A stretch of 64,000 nt of DNA from Actinobacteria bacterium OV320 (GTDB lineage: Bacteria > Actinomycetota > Actinomycetes > Streptomycetales > Streptomycetaceae), in NCBI GenBank assembly GCA_001298545.1, contig LJCX01000026.1, positions 682,001-746,000 of the forward strand. The letters run 5' to 3'. Under the pieces are notes generated by a model. It was not told the DNA's origin. It did no database searches and saw nothing but the letters and a program-made list of their open reading frames with translations. Made by a program: the position numbers and the translations under genes. Of the stretch, positions 15,961 through 24,080 are shown piece after piece (position 1 is the first letter of the stretch; each line of letters opens with the position of its first letter).

Positions 15961-17478
15961 TCAGCGGACCGGCTCCCCCTCGCGCGCCGTCGCGTCGGCC
16001 ACCGCCGCCTGGGCGATGTTGCGGGCCATGCCGCCGAAGACGAGGGCGTGGAAGGGGGAGACGCTCCACCAGTAGGCGTGGCCGAGCAGCCCGTGCGGAT
16101 GGAACAGGGCGCGCTGACGGAACCGGGTTCGGCCGCCGGCGTCCGTCTGCGCGTACATCTCCAGCCAGGCCAGGCCCGGCAGCCGCATCTCGGCGCGCAG
16201 CCGGAGCAGCTGTCCGCGTTCGATCTCCTCGACCCGCCAGAAGTCCAGCGAGTCGCCCACCCGCAACCGGGTGGCGTCCCGGCGGCCGCGGCGCAGCCCC
16301 ACCCCGCCGACCAGCCGGTCGAGCCGGCCGCGGACGGCCCAGGCGAGTGGGAAGGAGTACCAGCCGTTGTCGCCGCCGATGCTCTCGATCACCCGCCACA
16401 GGGAGTCCCGGGGAGCGTCGACGACCAGTTCGCGGACGTCGGTGTAGAGGCTGCCGCCCGCCCAGCCGGGGTCGGTGGGCAGCGGGTCGCTGGGGGCGCC
16501 GGGGAAGGACGCGGAGGACCACCGGGTGGCGACCCGCGCTTCCCGCACGCTGCGCAGGGCGAGCCGGACCGCTTCGTCGAAGCCGAGCGGATGGCCGGGC
16601 GGTTCCGGCACGTACCGGGCGATGTCGTGCTCGTGGCAGACCACCTCGTGCCGCAGCGACTCGGTGAGCGGCCGCGCGATCGAGGCCGGCACCGGGGTCA
16701 CCAGCCCGACCCAGTGGCTGGACAGGCCGGGGGTGAGCATCGGCACGGACAGGATGATCCGCCGGGGCAGTCCGGCGATGACGGCGTAGCGGAGCATCAT
16801 CTCGCGGTACGTCAGGACGTCCGGCCCGCCGATGTCGAAGGCCCGGCTGACGCCGTCCGGCATCCCGGCGGAGCCGACGAGGGTGCGCAGCACGTCGCGG
16901 ACGGCCACGGGCTGGATCCGGGTGTGCACCCAGCTCGGGGTGACCATCACCGGCAGCCGTTCGGTCAGATAGCGCAGCATCTCGAAGGAGGCCGAGCCCG
17001 AGCCGATCACGACCGCGGCCCGCAGCACGGTGGTGGGCACCCCCGAGTGCAGCAGGATCCTCCCCACCTCGGCGCGTGAGCGCAGATGCGGCGAGAGCTC
17101 CCGCTCGGGCACCCCGGCCGGGGTGAGGCCGCCGAGGTAGACGATGCGGCGCACGCCCGCCGTCCGCGCCTGCTCCCCGAAGATCCGTGCCGCCCGCCGG
17201 TCGGTCTCCTCGAAGTCCTCACCGGTGCCCAGCGCGTGCACCAGGTAGTACGCGACATCGACGCCCCGCAGGGCCGCCGCGACCGACGCGGCGTCCGTGA
17301 CGTCGCCGCGCACCCGGTCGACGTCGCCGGCCCACTCGTGGTCGCGCAGCCGGTCGGGGGAGCGGGCCAGACAGCGCACGCGGTGACCCGCCGCCAGCAG
17401 CTCCGGGACGAGCCGGCCGCCGATGTATCCCGTGGCGCCGGTCACCAGGCACAGGGTGCCCTCGCCGTCTGCGGTCAT
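15961..17478 (-). CDS. SDR-family NAD(P)-binding protein with C-terminal DUF2867
   Basis: 505 aa; ATG at 17478 with GAGGATT upstream. Residues 1-~300 form an atypical/extended SDR: LCLVTGATGYIGGRLVPELLAAGHRVRCLARS, VDVAYYLVHALGTG, RIVYLGGLTP, and GGPDVLTYREMMLRYA. Residues ~335-490 are the DUF2867 START-like domain (RELVVDAPRDSLWRVIESIGGDNGWY to FHALVFGGMARNIA). The same fusion is found in light/stress islands with photolyase and CFA-synthase genes. It lies 103 bp upstream of phrB on the same strand and could be co-transcribed. Its substrate is unknown. Confidence 0.87.
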   Translation of the reverse strand: MTADGEGTLCLVTGATGYIGGRLVPELLAAGHRVRCLARSPDRLRDHEWAGDVDRVRGDVTDAASVAAALRGVDVAYYLVHALGTGEDFEETDRRAARIFGEQARTAGVRRIVYLGGLTPAGVPERELSPHLRSRAEVGRILLHSGVPTTVLRAAVVIGSGSASFEMLRYLTERLPVMVTPSWVHTRIQPVAVRDVLRTLVGSAGMPDGVSRAFDIGGPDVLTYREMMLRYAVIAGLPRRIILSVPMLTPGLSSHWVGLVTPVPASIARPLTESLRHEVVCHEHDIARYVPEPPGHPLGFDEAVRLALRSVREARVATRWSSASFPGAPSDPLPTDPGWAGGSLYTDVRELVVDAPRDSLWRVIESIGGDNGWYSFPLAWAVRGRLDRLVGGVGLRRGRRDATRLRVGDSLDFWRVEEIERGQLLRLRAEMRLPGLAWLEMYAQTDAGGRTRFRQRALFHPHGLLGHAYWWSVSPFHALVFGGMARNIAQAAVADATAREGEPVR

Positions 17479-17602
17479 GAATCCTCGCTCCTTCGCGTCG
17501 GTGGCCCTCTCGCAGATCGCTTCCACGCGCGGGAGGGCCGCGGATGCGGCAGGGACTTGTGCGCACGAACGAGTGATCGCGGACGGCGACTACGCTGGCC
17601 CC

Positions 17603-18109
17603 GTGGCCACAGCGAACGACCGTGAGGGGCGGGTGCCGGGACAGCCGTCCGAGGCGTCCGCGACGCCGACCGACCTGCATGCCTTCGCCGTCCGGCTGCG
17701 GCGGATGAACGGCGAGATCAACCGGCTGGTGCACGGGTTCGCGGGCGACCAGGGGCTGCACGCGACGGACGTCCAGGCACTCGCCGCGATCCTGGACGCC
17801 GACGGGCCGATGACCCCGAAGCGACTGCGCGAGCATCTCGGGCTCACCTCCGGCGCCGTCACCGCGTGCGTGGACCGGCTGGAGCGCGCGGGGCACATCC
17901 GCCGGGTCCGGGAGAGCGCCGACCGCCGGGTGGTCCACCTGTACTACGCGGCCGACGCCAAGTCGGTGGCCCGCACCTACTTCCGGCCGCTGGCCGAGGC
18001 GACCCGGGCCGCGCGCTCGCGGTTCACCGAGGACGAGCTGTCGGTGGTGCTGCGCTTCCTGACGGCGATGGGCGAGGAACTGTCCGGGATCACTCCTCCC
18101 GGGCGCTGA
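17603..18109 (+). CDS. MarR-family transcriptional regulator
   Basis: 168 aa. The GTG start has no clear Shine-Dalgarno, but TACGCT at 17591-17596 ends 6 nt before it, as expected for a leaderless mRNA. The winged helix is MTPKRLREHLGLTSGAVTACVDRLERAGHIRRVRESADRRVVHLYY, with long helices before and after it for dimerisation. It lies just upstream of the MMPL exporter and an inverted repeat falls between them, so repression of that exporter is the simplest idea. It is divergent from the SDR-DUF2867 gene. Confidence 0.87.
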   Translation: MATANDREGRVPGQPSEASATPTDLHAFAVRLRRMNGEINRLVHGFAGDQGLHATDVQALAAILDADGPMTPKRLREHLGLTSGAVTACVDRLERAGHIRRVRESADRRVVHLYYAADAKSVARTYFRPLAEATRAARSRFTEDELSVVLRFLTAMGEELSGITPPGR

Positions 18110-18190
18110 AACAGCCGCGGTCGGCCGCATCCGGGGACCGGGCGAGGGCAGAAGGACAGGCAACGTCTAAGATCACTCGCCGGAAACCTA

Positions 18191-18203
18191 CTCAATCATT
18201 GAG
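18191..18203. promoter_or_regulatory. Inverted repeat in the MarR-MMPL intergenic region
   Basis: CTCAAT-C-ATTGAG is a perfect 6-1-6 palindrome in a short AT-rich segment (18185-18230) that contrasts strongly with its surroundings. A second TTGAGAT half-site follows at ~18214. This is the size and symmetry expected of a MarR operator in front of the exporter gene. Confidence 0.55.
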
Positions 18204-18283
18204 ATTGTTTTTTGTTGAGATACCTTTCCCGTCGAGCTACCCATGACGCTGCCCGATCCCTCTTCTTCCGGAGCTGGAGAACG

Positions 18284-20452
18284 ATGTCCACCACCCCCCG
18301 ACGCGCCCGCTGGCTCGTCCCGGTCCTCCTCGTCGCCGTGTGGCTCGGCGTCGGCGGCGTCCTCGGTCCCTTCGCCGGACGGCTGGGCGAGGTCGCCACC
18401 AACGACCAGGCCGCCTTCCTGCCCCGCAGCGCCGAGTCCACCGAGGTCGTCGCCGCGCAACGCGCCTTCCGGCAGAACGAGACCCTCCCGGCGATCGTCG
18501 TCTGGACCGCCGGCATCGGAGCCGGAGCCGGCGGGACCGGCATCGAGGACCGGCTGGACGCCGCCGGCCGGGCGCTCGCCTCCCTCGCCGACGACCGGGG
18601 CGTGTCCGGCGACGTGTCGCCCGCGCTGCTCTCCGAGGACGGGGAGGCCGTCGAGGGCGTGGTGCCCCTGCGCCCCGACCTCGGGGACGAGCTCGCCCCC
18701 ACCCTCGACCGGATCCGCGCCGCCGCCGAACGCGTCCCCGGCACGACGGTCCGACTGGCCGGACCGGCCGCGACCCAGGCCGACCTGTCCGACGCCTTCG
18801 CCGGCATCGACGGACTGCTGCTCGCCGTCGCGCTGGCCACCGTCCTCGTCATCCTGCTGCTCGTGTACCGCAGCGTGCTGCTCCCGCTGGTGATCATCCT
18901 CGGCGCGGTCTTCGCGCTCGGCCTCGCCTGTGCGGTCGTCTACGCGCTCGCCGACCACGACGTGGTGCGCGTCGACGGGCAGGTCCAGGGCATCCTCTCG
19001 ATCCTCGTGATCGGCGCCGCCACCGACTACGCCCTGCTGCTCACCGCCCGCTACCGGGAGGAACTCGCCGCGCGCACCGACCGGTTCGCCGCCATCGCGG
19101 CCGCACTGCGCAAGTCCTGGGGCGCCGTCGTGGCCAGCGCCGCGACCGTCGCCCTGGGACTGCTCGCCCTGCTGCTCAGCGACCTCACCAACAACCGCGC
19201 CCTCGGCCCGGTCGGCGCCATCGGCATCGGCTGCGCCGTGCTCAGCACACTGACCTTCCTGCCCGCCGTCCTGGTCCTGCTCGGCAAGGCCGCGTACTGG
19301 CCCGCCCGCATGACGGCGGGCGGCGCGGGCCACGGCGTCTGGCGGCGCGTCGCCGCCCTCGTCGACCGGGCGCCGCGCCGGGTCTGGGCGGTGACGCTCG
19401 CCGTCCTGCTGGCCGGGGCCGCCTTCGCCCCGACGCTCGCCTCGAAGGGCGTACCCCTCGACGAGACCTTCGTGAACGACGCACCCTCCGTCGCGGCGCA
19501 GGAGACCCTGGGCCGGCACTTCCCCGGCGGCTCCGGCAACCCCACCGTGGTCGTCGCGAACGCCGACCGGCTGACGCAGGTCCTCGGCGCGGCCCGGGAC
19601 ACCGAGGGCGTCGCCTCGGCGGCCGGCGCCACCGCCTCGGGCCGGCCGGGCGGCGAACCCCTGGTGGTCGACGGGCGGGTCCGGGTCGATGTCACCCTCG
19701 ACTCCGCCGCGGACGGCGACGCGGCCCTGCGGACCGTGGCGCGCCTGCGCACCTCCCTGCACGCCGTCCCCGGCGCGGACGCCCTCGTCGGCGGCTACAC
19801 GGCCCAGCGGTACGACACCCTGCGCACCGCCGAACGCGACCGCACCCTCATCGTCCCCGTCGTCCTCGCCATCATCTTCCTCATCCTGACGGCCCTGCTG
19901 CGCTCACTGCTGATGCCCGCGCTGCTGGTGGCCACGGTGGCGCTGAACTTCCTCGCCACCCTCGGCGTCTCCTCTCTGGTGTTCCGGCACGTGTTCGGCT
20001 TCAGCGGTACCGACCCGTCCGTGCCGCTGTACGGCTTCGTCTTCCTGGTGGCGCTGGGCGTCGACTACAACATCTTCCTCATGTCCCGGGTGCGCGAGGA
20101 GTCCCTGCGGCACGGCGTCCGCGAAGGCGTCCTGCGGGGTCTGGTCACCACCGGCGGCGTCATCACCTCGGCCGGGGTGGTGCTCGCCGCCACGTTCGCC
20201 GCGCTCGGGGTGATCCCGCTGGCCTTCCTCGCCCAGATCGCCTTCATCGTCGCCTTCGGCGTCCTGCTCGACACGCTCGTGGTGCGCTCGCTGCTGGTGC
20301 CCGCGCTGGTGCGGGACATCGGCGCCCCCGCCTGGTGGCCGGGACGGCTCGGTCGCGGTGGCGACAAGGCAGGTGACGAGGCAGGTGACAAGGCAAGTGG
20401 CAAGGCAGGTGACGTGGCAGCTGACGAGCCGTCGGTGAGGACCGGAACATGA
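18284..20452 (+). CDS. MMPL-family (RND-type) membrane transporter
   Basis: 722 aa; ATG behind GGAGCTGGAGA. It shows the RND/MMPL duplicated layout: TM1 at ~residues 9-28, an extracytoplasmic loop (~30-175), five TMs (~177-345), then the same again. The proton-relay aspartates are visible in IGAATDYALLLTARYREEL of the first half and LGVDYNIFLMSRVREESL of the second. MMPL proteins export lipids, siderophores or drugs; the substrate here is unknown. The C-terminus ends in short Lys/Ala/Gly/Asp repeats made from a 12-bp DNA repeat. It is probably controlled by the upstream MarR protein and is coupled to the following small gene. Confidence 0.9.
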   Translation: MSTTPRRARWLVPVLLVAVWLGVGGVLGPFAGRLGEVATNDQAAFLPRSAESTEVVAAQRAFRQNETLPAIVVWTAGIGAGAGGTGIEDRLDAAGRALASLADDRGVSGDVSPALLSEDGEAVEGVVPLRPDLGDELAPTLDRIRAAAERVPGTTVRLAGPAATQADLSDAFAGIDGLLLAVALATVLVILLLVYRSVLLPLVIILGAVFALGLACAVVYALADHDVVRVDGQVQGILSILVIGAATDYALLLTARYREELAARTDRFAAIAAALRKSWGAVVASAATVALGLLALLLSDLTNNRALGPVGAIGIGCAVLSTLTFLPAVLVLLGKAAYWPARMTAGGAGHGVWRRVAALVDRAPRRVWAVTLAVLLAGAAFAPTLASKGVPLDETFVNDAPSVAAQETLGRHFPGGSGNPTVVVANADRLTQVLGAARDTEGVASAAGATASGRPGGEPLVVDGRVRVDVTLDSAADGDAALRTVARLRTSLHAVPGADALVGGYTAQRYDTLRTAERDRTLIVPVVLAIIFLILTALLRSLLMPALLVATVALNFLATLGVSSLVFRHVFGFSGTDPSVPLYGFVFLVALGVDYNIFLMSRVREESLRHGVREGVLRGLVTTGGVITSAGVVLAATFAALGVIPLAFLAQIAFIVAFGVLLDTLVVRSLLVPALVRDIGAPAWWPGRLGRGGDKAGDEAGDKASGKAGDVAADEPSVRTGT

Positions 20453-20688
20453 CCGCGCGGATCCAGGGCAGCAGAACTCCCAGAGAGACTGTCCGTTTCG
20501 CACGGGAGGTGTCCGCCGCTATGGGCGCGAAGGTGTTGGAGCGTTTCCCCGCAGGATCCCCGCGAGGGTCGTGGCCGGCGGAGGAGTACGCGGCGCGGCG
20601 GCGGGCCGAGGGGGAGCCCGCGACGGTGGTCATGGACCTGAAGTCGGACGCCTTCCTCGTCGTGGTCCCGGTCGGCGACGAGGACTGA
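20449..20688 (+). CDS. Small hypothetical protein coupled to the MMPL gene
   Basis: 79 aa. The ATG overlaps the MMPL stop (ATGA), so it is translated by coupling. The protein is hydrophilic and charged (MTARIQGSRTPRETVRFARE...), with a strand-like end ATVVMDLKSDAFLVVVPVGDED. I do not recognise a family. There is no signal peptide or membrane segment. The coupling suggests an accessory role for the exporter, but this is only positional. Confidence 0.65.
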   Translation: MTARIQGSRTPRETVRFAREVSAAMGAKVLERFPAGSPRGSWPAEEYAARRRAEGEPATVVMDLKSDAFLVVVPVGDED

Positions 20689-20745
20689 GCCCCGGCGGGC
20701 ACGCGCGGCCCGCGCGCGACGGGACGGCCACCTCCACGGCCGTCC

Positions 20746-21663
20746 CTACGGCGCCCCGGGCGCCGCGCTCAGCGTCCGCGCGGTGCGCACGAAGACCTCG
20801 TGCAGATCCCGGGCGGCCTGGGGTACCGATTCCGCCCGCCGCCGCTGCAGCATCAGCAGCACCTGTGTCGTGTCGCCGCTGATCGGCCGGTGGGTGAGCG
20901 CCCCACGCCGCTCCAGCGGGTCCCCGATCACGCTGAAGTCGGGCAGGACGGTCGCGCCCAGCCCCTCGGCGACCATCAGCTTGCCCATCTCCGCCCCGTC
21001 GGTGGAGTACGCGAAGGACAGGCCGCGTCCGTCGAGAAGCCGATGGACGTAGCGGTGCATGACATAGCCCGACCGCATCCCGATCAGCGGCACGTCGAGC
21101 AGGTCGTCCACCGCCACCGACGGCGCGCAGGCCAGCGGGCTGTCGGGGCGCATGCACACCACCGGCCGGCCGCGCAGCAGCTCGGTGGACTCGAACTCGG
21201 CGGGCACGTCGTCGCCCTCCAGATGGTTGACCAGGCCCAGGTCGAACCCGCCCTCCAGCAGGATGCGGTGGATGTCGGTCTGCTGGGCGCCCACCACCTC
21301 CACCTGGGTGACGGGATGCGCGGCACGGAACTCCCGGACCACCGGGATGAGCAGCGGCACGGTCGCCGCGTTCACCGTGCCGACCCGCACCATCCGGCTG
21401 ATCCGGTGCCGCTCGCCCGCCGCCGAGCGCAGCCGGTCCACCGCGTCCAGCACTCCGATGATGTGCGGCAGGAGTTCCCGGCCCGACGCGCTCATGGTCG
21501 CGCCGGACCGTTTGCGCTCCAGGAGATCCACCCCGAGTTCACGTTCCAGGTTCCGCACCGTCTCGCTCAACGCGGGCTGGGAAAGCCGTAGTTCCTCGGC
21601 GGCCCGACGCAACGAACCGAGCCGGGTGACCGCCGCGATGTATTCCAGCTGCTCCGTACGCAC
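20746..21663 (-). CDS. LysR-family regulator divergent from the sulfonate genes
   Basis: 305 aa from the GTG at 21663 (VRTEQLEYIAAV), which fits family starts; a longer reading from GTG 21714 adds 17 residues. Neither has a good Shine-Dalgarno. The winged helix is RLGSLRRAAEELRLSQPALSETVRNLERELGVDLLER; the effector domain begins near residue 90 (MVRVGTVNAATVPLLIPVVREF). Its divergence from the leader peptide/SsuE/SfnB/SsuD genes suggests it controls organosulfur use, as CysB/Cbl-type LysR proteins do in other bacteria. Confidence 0.85.
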   Translation of the reverse strand: MRTEQLEYIAAVTRLGSLRRAAEELRLSQPALSETVRNLERELGVDLLERKRSGATMSASGRELLPHIIGVLDAVDRLRSAAGERHRISRMVRVGTVNAATVPLLIPVVREFRAAHPVTQVEVVGAQQTDIHRILLEGGFDLGLVNHLEGDDVPAEFESTELLRGRPVVCMRPDSPLACAPSVAVDDLLDVPLIGMRSGYVMHRYVHRLLDGRGLSFAYSTDGAEMGKLMVAEGLGATVLPDFSVIGDPLERRGALTHRPISGDTTQVLLMLQRRRAESVPQAARDLHEVFVRTARTLSAAPGAP

Positions 21664-21800
21664 GACGGAAGAATGCGGTCCCGTTCGGCGCCTGTTCAAG
21701 GGTTTCCCTGTCACACCTTCGTGAAATTTAATGGTCCGCGATACGAGACCGGTCGGGTTTGCCTTGACTGCCGTCGGAGGCGGCTGCCACGATCGAGGAC

Positions 21801-21884
21801 ATGAAGATGCGACTGGACCTCACGCGGCGACGCCATGTCGACCTCGCGCGCGTCTCCAGCGCCTCCTGTTGCGCCGCGGCCTGA
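21801..21884 (+). CDS. Cysteine-containing leader peptide upstream of sulfur genes
   Basis: 27 codons from ATG 21801 (an internal ATG at 21807 would give 25), with GAGGAC just upstream. The peptide starts M-K-M-R-L-D-L-T-R-R-R-H-V-D-L and ends S-S-A-S-C-C-A-A-A. Short Arg-rich peptides of the form M-R-L-x-L-T-R-R-R-H-V-D-L with Cys residues near the end precede sulfur-metabolism genes in many actinobacteria. They are thought to act as cysteine-sensing attenuators: ribosomes stall at the Cys codons when charged tRNA-Cys is scarce. Here the two adjacent codons are TGT TGC. Confidence 0.82.
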   Translation: MKMRLDLTRRRHVDLARVSSASCCAAA

Positions 21885-22029
21885 TCCTCCCTCGCGATCC
21901 GCCGCGTTTCTTCCTTTTCCGCACCTGAATTCACCGCGCCCGCCGGTCCCTTGGCGTCCGCATCCCGTCGGCGCCGCTGCGCCCCGTGAATTCGGCGTGC
22001 CCGAAAGCATTCCGCACCAGGAGTTCCGC

Positions 22030-22077
22030 ATGCCCGCCGCGCCCGTGAAATTCGACTACGTCCCCGCGCAGGTCTGA
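22030..22077 (+). CDS. Possible second short peptide before ssuE
   Basis: A 15-codon frame (M-P-A-A-P-V-K-F-D-Y-V-P-A-Q-V) follows CAGGAG at 10 nt. In the same frame an upstream GTG at ~21998 would add 11 residues. I do not recognise it. It may be a second regulatory peptide in the sulfonate leader or chance. Confidence 0.3.
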   Translation: MPAAPVKFDYVPAQV

Positions 22078-22238
22078 CCGTCCCCGCACACTCCACGACC
22101 CCGGCGCCCGTGAGCGCCGTGAGGTCGGCCGCCGGGTCCTCGAGGGCGAACTGCCCGCACCCGCCCGGTACTCCTGACCGCTCCCACCGGAGCGCCCCGC
22201 CCTGCCGGGGTGCCCCGGGCTCCTTCGAAAGAGGACCC

Positions 22239-22793
22239 ATGGCCACCGTCCTGTCCGTCTCCGGCAGCCCTTCCGCCTCCTCCCGCACCGGCCGTCTGCT
22301 GCGCCACCTCGACCAGCGGCTCGCCGTCCAGGGACACGAGGTGATTCCGCTCGACGTCCGTACCATCCCGGCCGAGGCCCTGCTCGGCGCGGACTTCCGC
22401 CACCCGGCGATCGTCGAGGCCACCGAGCTCTTCGCGCGCGCCGACGGTGTCATCGTGGGCACCCCGGTCTACAAGGCGTCCTACTCCGGTGTCCTCAAGG
22501 CGCTCCTCGACCTGCTCCCGCAGTACGCGCTCACCGGCAAGACGGTACTGCCGCTGGCCACCGGCGGATCCACCGCCCACGTCCTCGCCATCGACTACGC
22601 CCTGCGCCCGGTGCTCAACTCCATGGGAGCGGCCCACATCGTGCAGGGCTGGTTCACCCTGGACAAGGACATCACCGCCCACGAGGACGGCTCCGTGACG
22701 GTCGCCCCGTCCGCCACCGAGGCCCTCACCCACGTCGTCGACCAGTTCTCGGCCGCGCTCGGGCGGACGCCGTACCTGGCCGCGGCGAGCTGA
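22239..22793 (+). CDS. ssuE: NADPH-dependent FMN reductase, SsuE type
   Basis: 184 aa; ATG behind GAAAGAGGA. The flavodoxin-like fold is clear: MATVLSVSGSPSASSRTGRLL (FMN phosphate loop), DGVIVGTPVYKASYSGVLKALLDLLPQYALTGKTVLPLATGG. SsuE-type reductases supply reduced FMN to the sulfonate monooxygenase SsuD, whose gene lies two genes downstream, so the partner is on hand. It is followed after 7 bp by the sfnB-like gene and is probably under leader-peptide control. Confidence 0.88.
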   Translation: MATVLSVSGSPSASSRTGRLLRHLDQRLAVQGHEVIPLDVRTIPAEALLGADFRHPAIVEATELFARADGVIVGTPVYKASYSGVLKALLDLLPQYALTGKTVLPLATGGSTAHVLAIDYALRPVLNSMGAAHIVQGWFTLDKDITAHEDGSVTVAPSATEALTHVVDQFSAALGRTPYLAAAS

Positions 22794-22800
22794 GCGCACG

Positions 22801-23985
22801 ATGTCCGCCCATGTCATCGCCGATGACGCCGAGGCCCTCGCCGTCGCCGCCTCGCTGGCCGAGGTGTTCCGCGCCGGAGCCTCCGCCCGCGACACCGAAC
22901 GGCGCCTGCCGCGCGCCGAGTTGGACAGGCTGTCGGCCTCCGGTCTGCTCGCCGTCACCGTCCCCGCCGACCACGGCGGGGCGGATGTGAGCGCCCTGAC
23001 CCTCGCGGAGATCTTCCGTCTGCTCGGCACCGCAGACGGCAGCCTCGCCCAGATCCCGCAGAGCCATTTCGCCTACGTCAATGTGATCCGCCGTCAGGGC
23101 ACGCAGGAGCAGCGGAAGTTCTTCTTCGCCGAGCTGCTCGCCGGCCGGCGCTTCGGCAACGCCCAGTCGGAGGCCGGCGGCAAGCACGTCCAGGACATCC
23201 GCACCCGTCTGGAGTCCCGGCCGGACGGCTCGTACGTCCTGACCGGCGTCAAGCACTACTCCACCGGCGCCCTCTTCGCCGACTGGATCCCCGTGCTGGC
23301 CCGTGCCGAGGACGACAGGCTGCACGTCGCGTACGTGCCGTCCGACGCGCCCGGCCTCAGCGTGATCGACGACTGGGACGGGCTGGGCCAGCGGACGACG
23401 GCCAGCGGCACCGTCCGCCTGGCCGGCGTGCCGGTACCGGGTGACCGGGTCCTGCCGCACCACCTCACCTTCGAGGGGCCGCAACTCCACGGCGCGGTCG
23501 CCCAGTTGCTGCACTCCGCGATCGACGCCGGGATCGCCGCGGGCGCGCTCGCCGAGGCGGCGGAGTTCGTGCGGACGAAGAGCCGGCCGTGGTTCGAGAG
23601 CGGCGTCGAGGCGGCCGCCGAGGATCCGCTGCTGATCCAGCGGTTCGGTGAACTCGACCTGGAGGTGCGGGCGTCGCGGGCGCTGCTGCGCGAGGCCGCC
23701 CGTTCGGTCGACGCGGCACGCGCCGATCTCACCGACGACACGGCCGCCGAGGCGTCCCTCGCGGTCGCCGCCGCGAAGGTGCAGGCGGCACGGGCGGCGG
23801 TGGAGGTCTCCAGCGCCCTGTTCGAGGTGTCCGGGACCCGGGCCGCCCTGCGCTCGCTCAATCTGCACCGGCATTGGCGCGACGCCCGCACCCACACCCT
23901 GCACGATCCGACCCGCTGGAAGATCCAGCACCTCGGGCGGTTCGTGCTGAACGGCACCCGCCCGCCGCGCCACGGCCTGCTCTAG
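22801..23985 (+). CDS. sfnB: SfnB-family sulfur acquisition oxidoreductase (acyl-CoA-dehydrogenase fold)
   Basis: 394 aa, 7 bp after ssuE. It has the three-part acyl-CoA dehydrogenase layout: N-terminal helices (LPRAELDRLSASGLLAVTVPADHGGADVS), a beta barrel (GNAQSEAGGKHVQD... LTGVKHYSTGALFADWIPV), and a C-terminal helical domain with LNLHRHWRDARTHTLHDPTRWK. The H-W-R-D-A-R-T-H-T-L-H-D-P ending is typical of flavin-dependent monooxygenases of the DszC/SfnB group. It probably uses reduced flavin, supplied by the SsuE-type reductase, to oxygenate an organosulfur compound. The exact substrate is inference. Confidence 0.87.
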   Translation: MSAHVIADDAEALAVAASLAEVFRAGASARDTERRLPRAELDRLSASGLLAVTVPADHGGADVSALTLAEIFRLLGTADGSLAQIPQSHFAYVNVIRRQGTQEQRKFFFAELLAGRRFGNAQSEAGGKHVQDIRTRLESRPDGSYVLTGVKHYSTGALFADWIPVLARAEDDRLHVAYVPSDAPGLSVIDDWDGLGQRTTASGTVRLAGVPVPGDRVLPHHLTFEGPQLHGAVAQLLHSAIDAGIAAGALAEAAEFVRTKSRPWFESGVEAAAEDPLLIQRFGELDLEVRASRALLREAARSVDAARADLTDDTAAEASLAVAAAKVQAARAAVEVSSALFEVSGTRAALRSLNLHRHWRDARTHTLHDPTRWKIQHLGRFVLNGTRPPRHGLL

Positions 23986-24080
23986 CCCGCAACGGTCGCC
24001 CGGGCCCGGCAACCCGGCCGACCCGGTAGCCGAGCAACCCGGCAACCCGGCAGACGGACATTCCTGATCGGAGACCCCAC

